64,000 nt of DNA from UBA1306 sp964396415. Lineage in GTDB: Bacteria > Spirochaetota > Spirochaetia > Treponematales > Rectinemataceae. The position numbers and the translations under genes are program-made. Below the pieces are notes generated by a model. It was not told the DNA's origin and searched no databases. It saw nothing but the letters and a program-made list of their open reading frames with translations. Shown here in pieces: positions 52,367 through 60,660 of this stretch. The stretch covers positions 1 through 64,000 of the forward strand of contig CAYNFM010000005.1 of the NCBI GenBank assembly GCA_964396415.1, in the 5' to 3' direction. Position 1 is the stretch's first letter, and every line of letters starts with the position of its first letter.

Positions 52367-53263
52367 CTACTTCGAGAGGCTGGACGCTTTCCCGCCCTCG
52401 CGCCGCCTCGCTAGGAGGGCATTGACCGCGAGGCCGGCGAGGAGGACGAGGGTGCCGACGAGCTTCCTCGCGTCGAAGGCCCCCGCGCCGGCGAAGTCGA
52501 TTACCAGCCCGGCGAGCGCTTGGCCGCAAAATAGGAGGATTGCGGCGGAGAAGGCAGGCATGCGCGGGAAGAGGGAATTCATCGCCGACACTACCGCGAC
52601 GCCCATGAATCCTCCGCCGAGCGCGAGGAGCGGACCCGCCTCCGCGATCGCGCGCGCGGCCGGAACCATGGGCGGTCGAATGGCGCCTACGAGCGCTAGG
52701 GTCGTCGCCAGGCCGACGAGATAATTGACGCGCGTGCTCCGGAAGACGCCTTTCTTGAGCCCGAGCTCCGAATTGAGGATGAAGGAAAGGCTGGGGAGGG
52801 CGCCCGAGGCGAAGGCGACGAGCATGGCGAGCGCATTCGAGCGCCAGGCGCCGACCATGACAGCCACGCCCGCGAGGGCTAGGCATATACCGGGAAGACT
52901 GCGAAGGGAAAGCGGGTATTTCCTCCGGCCCAGGAGGCCGGTCGCATCCACGGCAATCGAGAAGAGCGTCTGGCCGAGGAGGGCGAGGGCCACTGCGAGC
53001 GAGGCGCCGAGGGCGGCGAAAGCGTAGTTGTTGGAGAAGACCGTCCCTACGCCGACGAAGCCGCCCAGGTAATAGTACAGGGGCGGGCGCTCGCGACGCT
53101 TTTCCTCTCGCTTGGCGAGCAGGACCGCCGAGACCGCGGCGAGGCCCGCGATATGGATGACGAGGGTCGCGACGAGGCTACCGACCAGCACCGAGAAGCG
53201 GCTGTTCGTTTGGTTCATGACGGTCATGAGGGCGCCGACTAGGGGCGCGAAGACGCTATACAT
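52367..53263 (-). CDS. DMT-family transporter (YdcZ/DUF606 duplicated)
   Basis: A 298-residue inner-membrane protein with about ten helices arranged as two YdcZ-like halves. The first starts VFAPLVGALMTVMNQTNSRFS and the second around VGLATTLALVGAIRPP. YYYLGGFVGVGTVFSNNYAFAALG is the family motif. The substrate is unknown. It is divergent from a Crp/Fnr regulator with an 18-bp dyad between, so the regulator probably controls it. Confidence 0.85.
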   Translation of the reverse strand: MYSVFAPLVGALMTVMNQTNSRFSVLVGSLVATLVIHIAGLAAVSAVLLAKREEKRRERPPLYYYLGGFVGVGTVFSNNYAFAALGASLAVALALLGQTLFSIAVDATGLLGRRKYPLSLRSLPGICLALAGVAVMVGAWRSNALAMLVAFASGALPSLSFILNSELGLKKGVFRSTRVNYLVGLATTLALVGAIRPPMVPAARAIAEAGPLLALGGGFMGVAVVSAMNSLFPRMPAFSAAILLFCGQALAGLVIDFAGAGAFDARKLVGTLVLLAGLAVNALLARRREGGKASSLSK

Positions 53264-53316
53264 GGGAGAAACCTCCCTTCCCTGGCTTCGAGTATCTCGA
53301 TAGACTCCCCTACGTA

Positions 53317-53334
53317 ATAGGACCTATGTCCTAT
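53317..53334. promoter_or_regulatory. Operator dyad between transporter and Crp/Fnr gene
   Basis: ATAGGAC-CTAT-GTCCTAT is a perfect 7-bp inverted repeat with a 4-base centre. It lies two bases before the regulator's GGAG ribosome site and 54 bases from the transporter start. It is not the FNR or CRP consensus. Autoregulation by the adjacent Crp/Fnr protein is inferred. Confidence 0.55.
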
Positions 53335-53347
53335 CGGAGCGGAAAAC

Positions 53348-54049
53348 GTGCATCCCCCGGACTCGACGGAAAGCTATATACGACGCTATTCCCTGGACGG
53401 CCTCCTCTCGCCGGAGCTCCTCGGCGCCCTGCGGCAGTTGCGCGGGGATCCGGGCGAGCTCATCATCAGGTCGGGCGATCCGGTCAGGGACCTCCTGTTC
53501 TTCGTCGAAGGCCGGATCAAGGTATTCAGCACGCTGGACAACGGCCAGAGCGTTCTCGCGTCCTTCTACCGACCCTTCGACGTACTCGGCGAGGCTGAGC
53601 TCTTCGCCTCCGAGCGTTATACCCTTAGCGCCGAGGCGCTCACTCGGACGGTTTGCCTCGGCCTCTCGGTCGCCGCCATAAAAAAGGCCGCCGACCGCAA
53701 TTACCGCCTCCTCATGTATCTCTGCGGTCGCCTGGGCGCGAAGCTCTCGGACCGGATAGTCGCCGAGTCGATCAACCTGCGCTATCCCGTGGAGAATCGA
53801 CTCGCGAGCTTCCTTCTCGCCTCCATGGACGGCGAAGGCCGGATCCTCGGCACGGACGACCTCGGCGAGCTCGCCGATTTCATCGGCGCGAGCTACCGCC
53901 AGCTCGCCCGCGTCGTGCGTCGCTTCAGGGAGGCCGGCATCCTGGACGAGGCGAGGGGACGCATCAGGGTCCTCGACAGGGCGAAGCTCGAGCCGATGGC
54001 CCGAGATCCGTATGTCGTGAGCGGTTCCGGGCGAATTTCGACCGGATAA
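53348..54049 (+). CDS. Crp/Fnr-family transcriptional regulator (YeiL-like)
   Basis: A 233-residue regulator starting at a GTG with GGAG eight bases upstream. The cNMP-like sensor domain (about 15-140) contains RSGDPVRDLLFFVEGRIKVFS and PFDVLGEAELF; the C-terminal winged helix has LGELADFIGASYRQLARVVRRFREAGIL. It lacks the FNR N-terminal cysteines and the cAMP-binding RxS signature is not evident, so the effector is unknown. Similarity in layout is closest to YeiL. Confidence 0.85.
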   Translation: MHPPDSTESYIRRYSLDGLLSPELLGALRQLRGDPGELIIRSGDPVRDLLFFVEGRIKVFSTLDNGQSVLASFYRPFDVLGEAELFASERYTLSAEALTRTVCLGLSVAAIKKAADRNYRLLMYLCGRLGAKLSDRIVAESINLRYPVENRLASFLLASMDGEGRILGTDDLGELADFIGASYRQLARVVRRFREAGILDEARGRIRVLDRAKLEPMARDPYVVSGSGRISTG

Positions 54050-54064
54050 ATCCTCCTACACCGG

Positions 54065-54092
54065 TTGAGAATTCCTCCGACCTGGGTATAGG
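54065..54092 (+). promoter_or_regulatory. Promoter of dehydrogenase gene
   Basis: TTGAGA (54065-54070), a 16-base spacer and TATAGG (54087-54092), 31 bases before the TTG start. Confidence 0.5.
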
Positions 54093-54123
54093 CTCTTTCC
54101 CTGCATCTATAAGGAGCGCGCGA

Positions 54124-55098
54124 TTGCCCGAGAACAGCAGCAAGATCACGATCGTCGGGAGCGGCGCCATAGGGTCGACGATAGCCTATTCGCTCCTCCT
54201 TCGCAGCCCGAGGCTCGAGATCGTCTTGAGGAACCGCGACGAGAGGAAAGCCTGGGCCAAGGCCTTCGATATCTCGCATTGCGTCCCGACCCGCGGGGGA
54301 AGCTCGATACGGGCCGGGAGCCTGGAGGACACTGCCGGATCGGACATCGTCGTCGTGACGGCGGGCGTCCTTCCCAAGGTGGACGGCAAGCGGTCGGACG
54401 TCCTGCGGGACAATGTCGCCGCGTACCGGGAGATCATCCCGCCTCTCGCCGCGAGAAGCGAGCATGCCCTCTTCATCGTCGTCACCAATCCCATCGATGC
54501 CATGGCATACGCCGCGTATAGGCTTTCGCTCATGCCCGCTTCGCGAGTCATCGGCTCGGGTACCCTGCTCGACGGGATGCGGCTGCGCAAGTTCATCGCG
54601 GAAGCCTACGCCCTCGATCCCGAGAAAGTCGAAGCCTGGGTAGTCGGAGAGCACGGGGATACGATGGTGCCCCTTTGGAGCGGCATCTCTTACGCCGGAG
54701 TTCCTTTGGGCGAATATCTACGCGATAGGGGATACGATCTCGATGCGGAGGCCAAGCGAAGGATCCTCGAGAGGACCAAGCGCGCGGGATGGGATATAAG
54801 GCTCGCGGGCGAGCATAGCTGCTACGGGATTTCGTTTTCGGTCGTCAGGATAATCGAGACCGTCCTCGGATATTCCGAGGGGCCCCTCGCCGTGTCGTCG
54901 CTTCTGTCGCAGGCTTTCGGCATCCGGGACGTCTTCATGAGTCTTCCTTCGCGGCTCGATCGATCGGGGCTCGTCTCCAACTCGGCGCCGACGATGTCCG
55001 AGGACGAGGAGAAGGCCCTCGTCGCCTCGGCGATCGCCCTCCGCCGGCAGCTCGACGCGGTCGACCTCCAGCTCGGCCTGCCGCCCCGCGCCGATTAG
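54124..55098 (+). CDS. Lactate/malate dehydrogenase family protein, atypical
   Basis: A 324-residue 2-hydroxyacid dehydrogenase starting at TTG with AAGGAG seven bases upstream. The Rossmann loop GSGAIGSTIA is intact, as are the catalytic residues R90, N122, D150, R153 and H177 (GEHGDT). Two positions are odd: the Asp that normally ends strand 2 and binds the NAD ribose is N37 after R36, and the specificity residue (Gln in LDH, Arg in MDH) is P84. The substrate and cofactor may therefore differ from lactate and NAD. An AEC transporter gene follows nine bases later, perhaps exporting or importing the organic acid. Confidence 0.85.
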   Translation: MPENSSKITIVGSGAIGSTIAYSLLLRSPRLEIVLRNRDERKAWAKAFDISHCVPTRGGSSIRAGSLEDTAGSDIVVVTAGVLPKVDGKRSDVLRDNVAAYREIIPPLAARSEHALFIVVTNPIDAMAYAAYRLSLMPASRVIGSGTLLDGMRLRKFIAEAYALDPEKVEAWVVGEHGDTMVPLWSGISYAGVPLGEYLRDRGYDLDAEAKRRILERTKRAGWDIRLAGEHSCYGISFSVVRIIETVLGYSEGPLAVSSLLSQAFGIRDVFMSLPSRLDRSGLVSNSAPTMSEDEEKALVASAIALRRQLDAVDLQLGLPPRAD

Positions 55099-55107
55099 GA
55101 TCGGCGG

Positions 55108-56061
55108 ATGCAGAGAGCCCTCGAGAGCGTAATCTCGGTCCTCCTCATGATAGGCCTCGGCTGGGCCCTCGCGAAGAAAGGCTGGTTCGGGGAAAGAGCC
55201 GGCTCCCTGATCTCGAGGCTCGTCGTCTCGGTGGCCCTGCCGGCCTACATGATCGCAAACCTGATGGGAGGCTACGATAGGGCCAAGCTCGCGTCCATGC
55301 TGCCGGGCCTCCCCATCCCCTTCGCCGTCATGATCGCCGGCTATGCCGTGGCCTCGGGCGTCGCCGTCCTCTTTCGCCTTCGCAAGGAAAGGCGGGGCAG
55401 CTTCGCCTCGATGTTCGCGCTGTCGAACACGATCTTCGTAGGCTTGCCCGTCAATCTCGTGCTCTTCGGCGAGGAGAGCCTGCCCTATGTCCTCATTTAT
55501 TATATCGCGAACACGAGCCTCTTCTGGACGATCGGCGTCTACGGCATCGCGAAGGACGGTGCCGTCCTCGCGGGCAGGCACGGGCCTTCGCCGCTATCCG
55601 CGGAGGGGCTCAGGCGAGTCTTCTCCCCGCCTCTGGTCGCATTCCTCGGGGCGGTGGCCATGATAGGGGCGGGAATCCGACTGCCGTTCCCCGTCATGGA
55701 TTCCTGCAAGTATCTCGGCGCGATGACGACGCCTCTTTCCATGCTCTTCATCGGAATCGTGATCTCCCGCGTGGAATGGAGGAAGATGCGGCCCGAGCGC
55801 GATCTCGTCCTCCTCCTCGTCGGCCGCTTCCTGGTCGCGCCCCTCCTCCTCGTCCTCGCCATCCGCCCGACGAACCTGGCCCCTCTCATGAAGGAGGTCT
55901 TTTTCGTACAGGCGTCGATGCCGGCGATGACCCAGACGCCCATATTGGCGGAAGCTTACGGCGCTGACGCGGAATACGCCGGGATCGGGACTTCGCTGAC
56001 GACGGTCTTGAGTCTCGCGACTATTCCCTTGTCCATGGCCCTCATCAAGTTCCTGTTCTGA
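55108..56061 (+). CDS. AEC-family transporter
   Basis: A 317-residue protein of the auxin efflux carrier/malonate transporter family with about ten helices in two halves (ESVISVLLMIGLGWALAKKG at the start, PAMTQTPILAEAYGADAEYA near the end). The family includes malate and lactate carriers in bacteria, which fits its position nine bases after the dehydrogenase. The direction of transport is unknown. Confidence 0.88.
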   Translation: MQRALESVISVLLMIGLGWALAKKGWFGERAGSLISRLVVSVALPAYMIANLMGGYDRAKLASMLPGLPIPFAVMIAGYAVASGVAVLFRLRKERRGSFASMFALSNTIFVGLPVNLVLFGEESLPYVLIYYIANTSLFWTIGVYGIAKDGAVLAGRHGPSPLSAEGLRRVFSPPLVAFLGAVAMIGAGIRLPFPVMDSCKYLGAMTTPLSMLFIGIVISRVEWRKMRPERDLVLLLVGRFLVAPLLLVLAIRPTNLAPLMKEVFFVQASMPAMTQTPILAEAYGADAEYAGIGTSLTTVLSLATIPLSMALIKFLF

Positions 56062-56071
56062 ACGACTCGGT

Positions 56072-56100
56072 TTGACAGATCGCGAATTGGCTGTTAGGGT
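56072..56100 (+). promoter_or_regulatory. Promoter of MFS transporter gene
   Basis: TTGACA (56072-56077), a 17-base spacer and TAGGGT (56095-56100). The operator begins two bases downstream of the -10. Confidence 0.7.
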
Positions 56101-56101
56101 G

Positions 56102-56117
56102 GTGAGCGGAGGCTCAC
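56102..56117. promoter_or_regulatory. TetR operator, copy 1 (MFS gene)
   Basis: GTGAGCGGAGGCTCAC: perfect 6-bp arms identical to the other two copies, with the inner four bases altered to include the GGAGG ribosome site of the transporter gene. Bound repressor would block transcription start. Confidence 0.75.
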
Positions 56118-56118
56118 T

Positions 56119-57363
56119 ATGACTCTTCCGGCGTCTTCGCCCCGACGATGGGCCGTGCTTATCGCCCTGATGGCCGTGACTCTCGCCTGCGAGGCCGAAT
56201 GGCTGGTACATGCGGCGGTCGCTCGTCCGGCGGCGGCATTCTATGCGGGCCAGTTCGATCCTTCGTCGCTCTTCAATATCGATTTCCTGAGCATGTCGTA
56301 TATGCTGGTATTCCTGGTCGTTTGCCTACCGGCGAGCTGGATACTGGACAGATGGGGCCTGGGAATCGGCGTGGGCCTAGGCGCGGCGCTGACGATCGTA
56401 GGTTCGGCGGGCAAGGCCCTCTGGGCCGGCAGCTTCGCGGCGCAGCTGGGCTTTCAATTGGTTTTGGCCGCCGCCCAGCCCTTCTTGACCAACGCGGCCA
56501 CGACGCTCGCCCGGGATTGGTTTCCCGTCAAGGAGAGGGCTACGGCGAGCGGGCTCGCCAGTCTGGCTCAGTACCTGGGTTTCGTCGTAGCGCTGATCGC
56601 GGCTCCCGCCCTCGTTCAGGTCGATCCGACCCTTCCCGGGTACGGCGACGGGATAGCGAAGGCATTGATGGTCTTCGCCGCCTTGAGCTTCGCCGCCGGC
56701 CTACTTTCCCTGGTCCTGGTCAGGCGAGGGCCGAACCGGGAGAGCGCGGGCGGCCCGTCGGATTTCCTGGGCTCGCTTCGGCGCCTATTGGCGCAACGCG
56801 ATTTCCGCTTGACCCTCCTGCTTTTCTTCCTCGGGCTCGGAATCATGAACACGGTAACCGCATTGACCGACGACATCGCGGCCTCGATGGGCGTCAAGGA
56901 CTCGAACGGGCTCTTAGGCGTCGGCCTGATCCTCGGCGGTATAGTCGGCGCGGTGATACTGCCGATACTTTCCGACTTCTGGGGCCGGAGGAAGGCCTTC
57001 CTCGTCCTATGCATGGCGCTCACGGTTCCGGCCTTATGGGCGCTTTTCCTCGCGCCGGCTGGCTGGTACGCACTGGGAATCGCCGCCATGGCGCTCCTGG
57101 GCTTCGCCCTCATGAGCGCGGGGCCCATAGGCTTCCAGTACGCCGCCGAGGTGACTGCTCCGGTACCGGAATCGGCCAGCCAAGGCGTGCTGCTCCTGGC
57201 CGGCCAGATATCGGGCCTCGCGCTCACCGCGGGGATGTCGTCGGGAGGGCTGCGGGCGGCCCATCTCTGGCTCGGCGCCTTTGCGGCGACGGCCGTGATC
57301 ATGGCGCTGCTATCGCTGAGACTCAGGGAATCGCCGGCCGTCAGCCCTCGGCGACGCTCCTGA
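56119..57363 (+). CDS. MFS transporter of the regulon
   Basis: A 414-residue major facilitator protein with about twelve helices. DRWGLGIGVG after helix 2 and DFWGRRKAFLVLC between helices 8 and 9 are the family loop motifs. It carries the shared operator and so is expected to import the substrate of the aldolase, aminotransferase and kinase pathway (inference). Its last 23 bases overlap the end of the convergent aldolase gene. Confidence 0.87.
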   Translation: MTLPASSPRRWAVLIALMAVTLACEAEWLVHAAVARPAAAFYAGQFDPSSLFNIDFLSMSYMLVFLVVCLPASWILDRWGLGIGVGLGAALTIVGSAGKALWAGSFAAQLGFQLVLAAAQPFLTNAATTLARDWFPVKERATASGLASLAQYLGFVVALIAAPALVQVDPTLPGYGDGIAKALMVFAALSFAAGLLSLVLVRRGPNRESAGGPSDFLGSLRRLLAQRDFRLTLLLFFLGLGIMNTVTALTDDIAASMGVKDSNGLLGVGLILGGIVGAVILPILSDFWGRRKAFLVLCMALTVPALWALFLAPAGWYALGIAAMALLGFALMSAGPIGFQYAAEVTAPVPESASQGVLLLAGQISGLALTAGMSSGGLRAAHLWLGAFAATAVIMALLSLRLRESPAVSPRRRS

Positions 57364-58333
57364 GCTTCGTCGCGGCGGCAGCTCGCTTAGAGTACGAGTT
57401 CTTATAGACCCAATGCATGAGCCGGGCTTCCCAGGCGGGAATAGGGACTGCGCCGCCCAGGGACTCGCCGCCCAAGGTTGCCCTGGCGGCTTTCTCCACG
57501 ACCAGGGCGAGGGCTTCCGCGTCGGCTCCGCATACGATAAGCCCGCTATCCTTGACGAAAAGCGCGCCGACCTTGGGGCGGCGATTGGGAAGAGCGGTCG
57601 CCGCGGGAACTCGGGTACCGACGAATTGGGCCAGGTCGTCCAAGGCGGCCTTCAGGGGCCGGACGAGATGGGCCCAGGCGCGGGAAAAGGGCGCGACGCT
57701 GAGCAGGGCCGGACTGCCATCGGCCAGGGTGAGAGGCGATAGCCAGAGCGGGTCCCATGGGGCGTCGACTCTCGCGGGGAGCCGGCCGGGGGCCTTCTCC
57801 GCGATGAAATCGGCGCAGGCGCTTTCGAGGACGCTGACCCGGTCGAAGGCCTGATCCATGTCGCTTCCGACGGCGAATACCCCGTGGTTCGCCAGGAGGA
57901 TGGCCGGTCCATCGGAACCCAGGGCCTCGACGGCGGCTCGCGACAGGGCCTTCGTGCCGGGAAGGCCATAGGCCGCGCTGGGCGTTTCTCCCCATGGAGC
58001 GGGAACGGGTACTCGCGCCGCCGCGCAAGCCGAGGCGGCGTTCTGATGGGTGTGGACGATAGCTTCGACGTCGGGCCGCCTGAGGTAAATGTCTCGATGG
58101 ATCCTCCTCTCTCCCGAAGGCTTCCACGATCCCCTCCAGTCGCCGGTCCCGAGGTCTACGACTACGATCATTTCTTCCGTTAGCTCGGGGTAGGGGATGC
58201 CGCTGGGGGTGATGGCCATCGCGCTCGGCCCGAGCCGTATACTGAGGTTTCCCCAGCTTCTGGCCACGAGGCCTTCGATCAACAAGCGCCGACCGGCGTC
58301 GACCAGGGCCCGCCGAGCCTGGACTTCGGTCAT
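57341..58333 (-). CDS. Class II aldolase/adducin-family protein, long form
   Basis: A 330-residue zinc aldolase-like enzyme. The ligands match FucA closely: E75, H94 and H96 (VHTHQNAAS) and H150 (NHGVFAVG). The domain ends near residue 215, where FucA-type enzymes stop; about 110 further residues (from about DPLWLSPL onwards, including VGALFVKDSGLIVCGADAEALALVVEKAA) form an extra C-terminal domain. The start overlaps the aminotransferase stop by ATGA. Likely reaction: cleavage of a phosphorylated sugar to DHAP and an aldehyde, or an epimerase-type step (inference). Confidence 0.87.
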   Translation of the reverse strand: MTEVQARRALVDAGRRLLIEGLVARSWGNLSIRLGPSAMAITPSGIPYPELTEEMIVVVDLGTGDWRGSWKPSGERRIHRDIYLRRPDVEAIVHTHQNAASACAAARVPVPAPWGETPSAAYGLPGTKALSRAAVEALGSDGPAILLANHGVFAVGSDMDQAFDRVSVLESACADFIAEKAPGRLPARVDAPWDPLWLSPLTLADGSPALLSVAPFSRAWAHLVRPLKAALDDLAQFVGTRVPAATALPNRRPKVGALFVKDSGLIVCGADAEALALVVEKAARATLGGESLGGAVPIPAWEARLMHWVYKNSYSKRAAAATKLRSVAEG

Positions 58334-59802
58334 GTCAGGGCTCCCTCGATGTTGGCGAAGACCCGATCGAAGGCCCCCACGGCCTCGTCCACCATGGCCT
58401 CGGTATAGGCGGCGCTGGCATAGAGCCTCGAGCCGGCCAAGGTGACTATCCCCTCGGCCATGTAGGCGGCGCCCATCTCCTCCATGACCGTCTTTCGGGC
58501 CTTTATCTCTTTCATCTTGCCGGGGATTTGCCAGAATTTGTTGAAATCGATCGAAAAGTGCATGGTCCCGACGGTTTGGAGGTGGCAGATCGAGCCCTGG
58601 TTGAAGGCGACGAAAGGCAGGTTCCGACGTTTCAACGAAGCCTGGATTCCCGCCGTCAGCCTGTCGCCTAGGGCTCCCGCCTTCTCGCTGGCCCTGGTCC
58701 TCTCGATCTCGGTCAGGGTGAAGAAGCCAGCGGCGGACGAAAGGGGATTGGCCGCCATCGTCCCCCCGATCAGGGCTTTCTTGCTTCCCGCCTCGATGCC
58801 GGCGGCCAGGTATTTCATGTACTCCCGCTTGCCCCCGAGGCCTCCGGCCGAGGGATAGCCTCCGGCTACGACCTTGCCGAAGACCGTCAGGTCGGGCTCG
58901 ACTCCGAAGTATCCCTGCGCGCCCGAGAGCCCGACGCGGAAGCCTGTGACGACCTCGTCGAAAATCAACAAGGCGCCGAACTTGTCGCAGAGCCTCCGTA
59001 CCCCGGAGTTGAAGTCCTTGGCGACCGGGCGAGTCCCGCTTTCGGGCCCCAGGGGCTCGATCATCACCGCGGCCGTACCGCCGCCGAGGCGGTTGCGCCG
59101 CAGCACCCGTTCCAATGCGTCCAGATCCCCTGGGAAGAATTCCTGCGTATACTTGAATACGTGCTTGGGAACTCCATGGGCCTCGAAATGCCGCGAGCCG
59201 GGGATCCGCAGGCCATAGGCCAGCTGGTCGCTCCAGCCGTGGTAGGCTCCGCCCATCTTCACCACGTTCTTGCGCCCCGTCGCCAGCCTGGCTACGCGGA
59301 TAGCCGCCATGCAGCCCTCGGTACCCGATCCGAGCATCCTGAACATGGGAACGGCCGGCATGTGATCCGCGATAAAGCGGGCCAGCTTGAGCTCGTATTC
59401 GTTGAAGAGCCCCGTCGAGGGGCCGCAGGTCTTCAATAGATCCAGGACCTGGTTCAGGACCTCGGGAGGATTGGAACCCAGGATAGTGGGACCGCCTGCC
59501 TGGAGGAAGTCGAAGTAGCGGTGGCCGTCCAAGTCGTAGAGATAGGGGCCCGCGGCCTTGGTAAATACCAAGGGGAAGGGATAATTGAAGGCAAGGTTGT
59601 GCTGGACTCCTCCCGGTATGTAGTTCTTGGCCTCGTCGATCATGGATTTCGAGCGGCTACAGGTCTTCTCGAAGTATTCGTCGAGATAGCGCTCCAAGGC
59701 GGCGGGGCGCAGTCGCCGAATAGGCTGTCGGATAAGGGAATCCAAATCGGAAAGGATACGGGGAACATCGGGATAGGTCGAAATGGCGAAACTGTCGGCC
59801 AT
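58330..59802 (-). CDS. Class III aminotransferase (GSA aminomutase-like)
   Basis: A 490-residue PLP enzyme. GSGTEGCMAAIRVARLATGR binds PLP phosphate, HGWSD follows, LLIFDEVVTGFRVG gives the PLP-ring Asp and LTVFGKVVAGGYPSAG the Schiff-base lysine. It resembles glutamate-1-semialdehyde aminomutase but carries an N-terminal extension of about 50 residues, and its setting with an aldolase and a kinase argues against tetrapyrrole synthesis. The start at 59802 has GGAGGAGG upstream. Operon: aminotransferase then aldolase. Confidence 0.87.
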   Translation of the reverse strand: MADSFAISTYPDVPRILSDLDSLIRQPIRRLRPAALERYLDEYFEKTCSRSKSMIDEAKNYIPGGVQHNLAFNYPFPLVFTKAAGPYLYDLDGHRYFDFLQAGGPTILGSNPPEVLNQVLDLLKTCGPSTGLFNEYELKLARFIADHMPAVPMFRMLGSGTEGCMAAIRVARLATGRKNVVKMGGAYHGWSDQLAYGLRIPGSRHFEAHGVPKHVFKYTQEFFPGDLDALERVLRRNRLGGGTAAVMIEPLGPESGTRPVAKDFNSGVRRLCDKFGALLIFDEVVTGFRVGLSGAQGYFGVEPDLTVFGKVVAGGYPSAGGLGGKREYMKYLAAGIEAGSKKALIGGTMAANPLSSAAGFFTLTEIERTRASEKAGALGDRLTAGIQASLKRRNLPFVAFNQGSICHLQTVGTMHFSIDFNKFWQIPGKMKEIKARKTVMEEMGAAYMAEGIVTLAGSRLYASAAYTEAMVDEAVGAFDRVFANIEGALT

Positions 59803-59825
59803 GGAAAACCTCCTCCAACTGTATC

Positions 59826-59841
59826 GTGAGCCGCGGCTCAC
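59826..59841. promoter_or_regulatory. TetR operator, copy 2 (aminotransferase operon)
   Basis: GTGAGCCGCGGCTCAC is a perfect 16-bp palindrome. It lies six bases downstream of the -10 of the leftward promoter and 65 bases from the TetR start, so it may serve both directions. Confidence 0.85.
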
Positions 59842-59847
59842 TCCGCT

Positions 59848-59876
59848 ACCATAACATACTCGCAGGGGGCTGTCAA
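59848..59876 (-). promoter_or_regulatory. Promoter of aminotransferase-aldolase operon
   Basis: Minus-strand TTGACA (59876-59871), a 17-base spacer and TATGGT (59853-59848), with the operator immediately downstream. Confidence 0.8.
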
Positions 59877-59905
59877 AGCGGGCTTTCGCGGATTAGGCTT
59901 GATCC

Positions 59906-60556
59906 ATGCCATCCCTAGCCTCGCCTTTGTTCGACCGGCTTCCCGACGATAAGCGGCGGTCGATATTGGACTCGGCCGCGGCCGAATTCGCCCGCGCGGG
60001 CTTTACCGCCGCGAAGGTGGACGAGATCGCGGTCCGGGCGGGAATCAGCGTGGGCGCCCTCTATAAGTACTTCGGCAATAAGGAAAATTGTTTTCTCGCC
60101 GTCCTCGAGGACGGAGTCCGGGAGTTGGAAGCCCGCTTGGATCAGGTTATGTCCAGCGAAACCGAGCCCTGGGCCAGGATCGAAGCCATCGTACGGCTCA
60201 TCCCCGAGCATTCCCGCCGCCACGCCGAAGTGCTCCGTTTGTACCATGAAATCGGCGGCGAGGGCCTCTCAGAGCTGGGCAGGGACTTCTGCAGGAGATT
60301 CGAGGGCCTGAGCGCGCGATGCTATTCCGCCCTTTTGGCCGAGGCCCGTTCTTCCGGGCTTGCCCATCCGGACCTCGACGAGGATTACGCGGCCTTTTTC
60401 CTCGACAACATTTTCATGTCCTTGCAATTCGCGTTTTCCTGCGATTATCACAAGCTGCGCAAGGCCGTATATCTCGGTCCCGAAAAGGATGCCGACGACG
60501 AAACCCTCGTGGCGCGAACCCTGAATTTCCTCCGCTACGGACTGTCCGGGCATTGA
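59906..60556 (+). CDS. TetR-family transcriptional regulator
   Basis: A 216-residue repressor. The N-terminal HTH reads ILDSAAAEFARAGFTAAKVDEIAVRAGISVGALYKYFGNKENCF, split by the usual turn; the C-terminal part is a variable helical ligand pocket. It sits between two genes with the shared 16-bp operator and is the only regulator in the cluster, so it is the obvious candidate to bind GTGAGCCGCGGCTCAC. The inducer is unknown. Confidence 0.9.
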   Translation: MPSLASPLFDRLPDDKRRSILDSAAAEFARAGFTAAKVDEIAVRAGISVGALYKYFGNKENCFLAVLEDGVRELEARLDQVMSSETEPWARIEAIVRLIPEHSRRHAEVLRLYHEIGGEGLSELGRDFCRRFEGLSARCYSALLAEARSSGLAHPDLDEDYAAFFLDNIFMSLQFAFSCDYHKLRKAVYLGPEKDADDETLVARTLNFLRYGLSGH

Positions 60557-60589
60557 GCCGGGGCGGACATTCCGCGCCATCGAATTCTC

Positions 60590-60618
60590 TTGAACTCTCG
60601 AGTCTCAACAGGTAAAGT
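60590..60618 (+). promoter_or_regulatory. Promoter of FGGY kinase gene
   Basis: TTGAAC (60590-60595), a 17-base spacer and TAAAGT (60613-60618), followed by the operator four bases later. Confidence 0.75.
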
Positions 60619-60622
60619 GACG

Positions 60623-60638
60623 GTGAGCCGCGGCTCAT
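60623..60638. promoter_or_regulatory. TetR operator, copy 3 (kinase gene)
   Basis: GTGAGCCGCGGCTCAT differs from copy 2 only in the last base; its inner 14 bases are a perfect palindrome. It lies between the -10 and the GGGAGG ribosome site of the kinase gene. Confidence 0.85.
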
Positions 60639-60660
60639 ATGGTTGCAATCGGGAGGTCCC

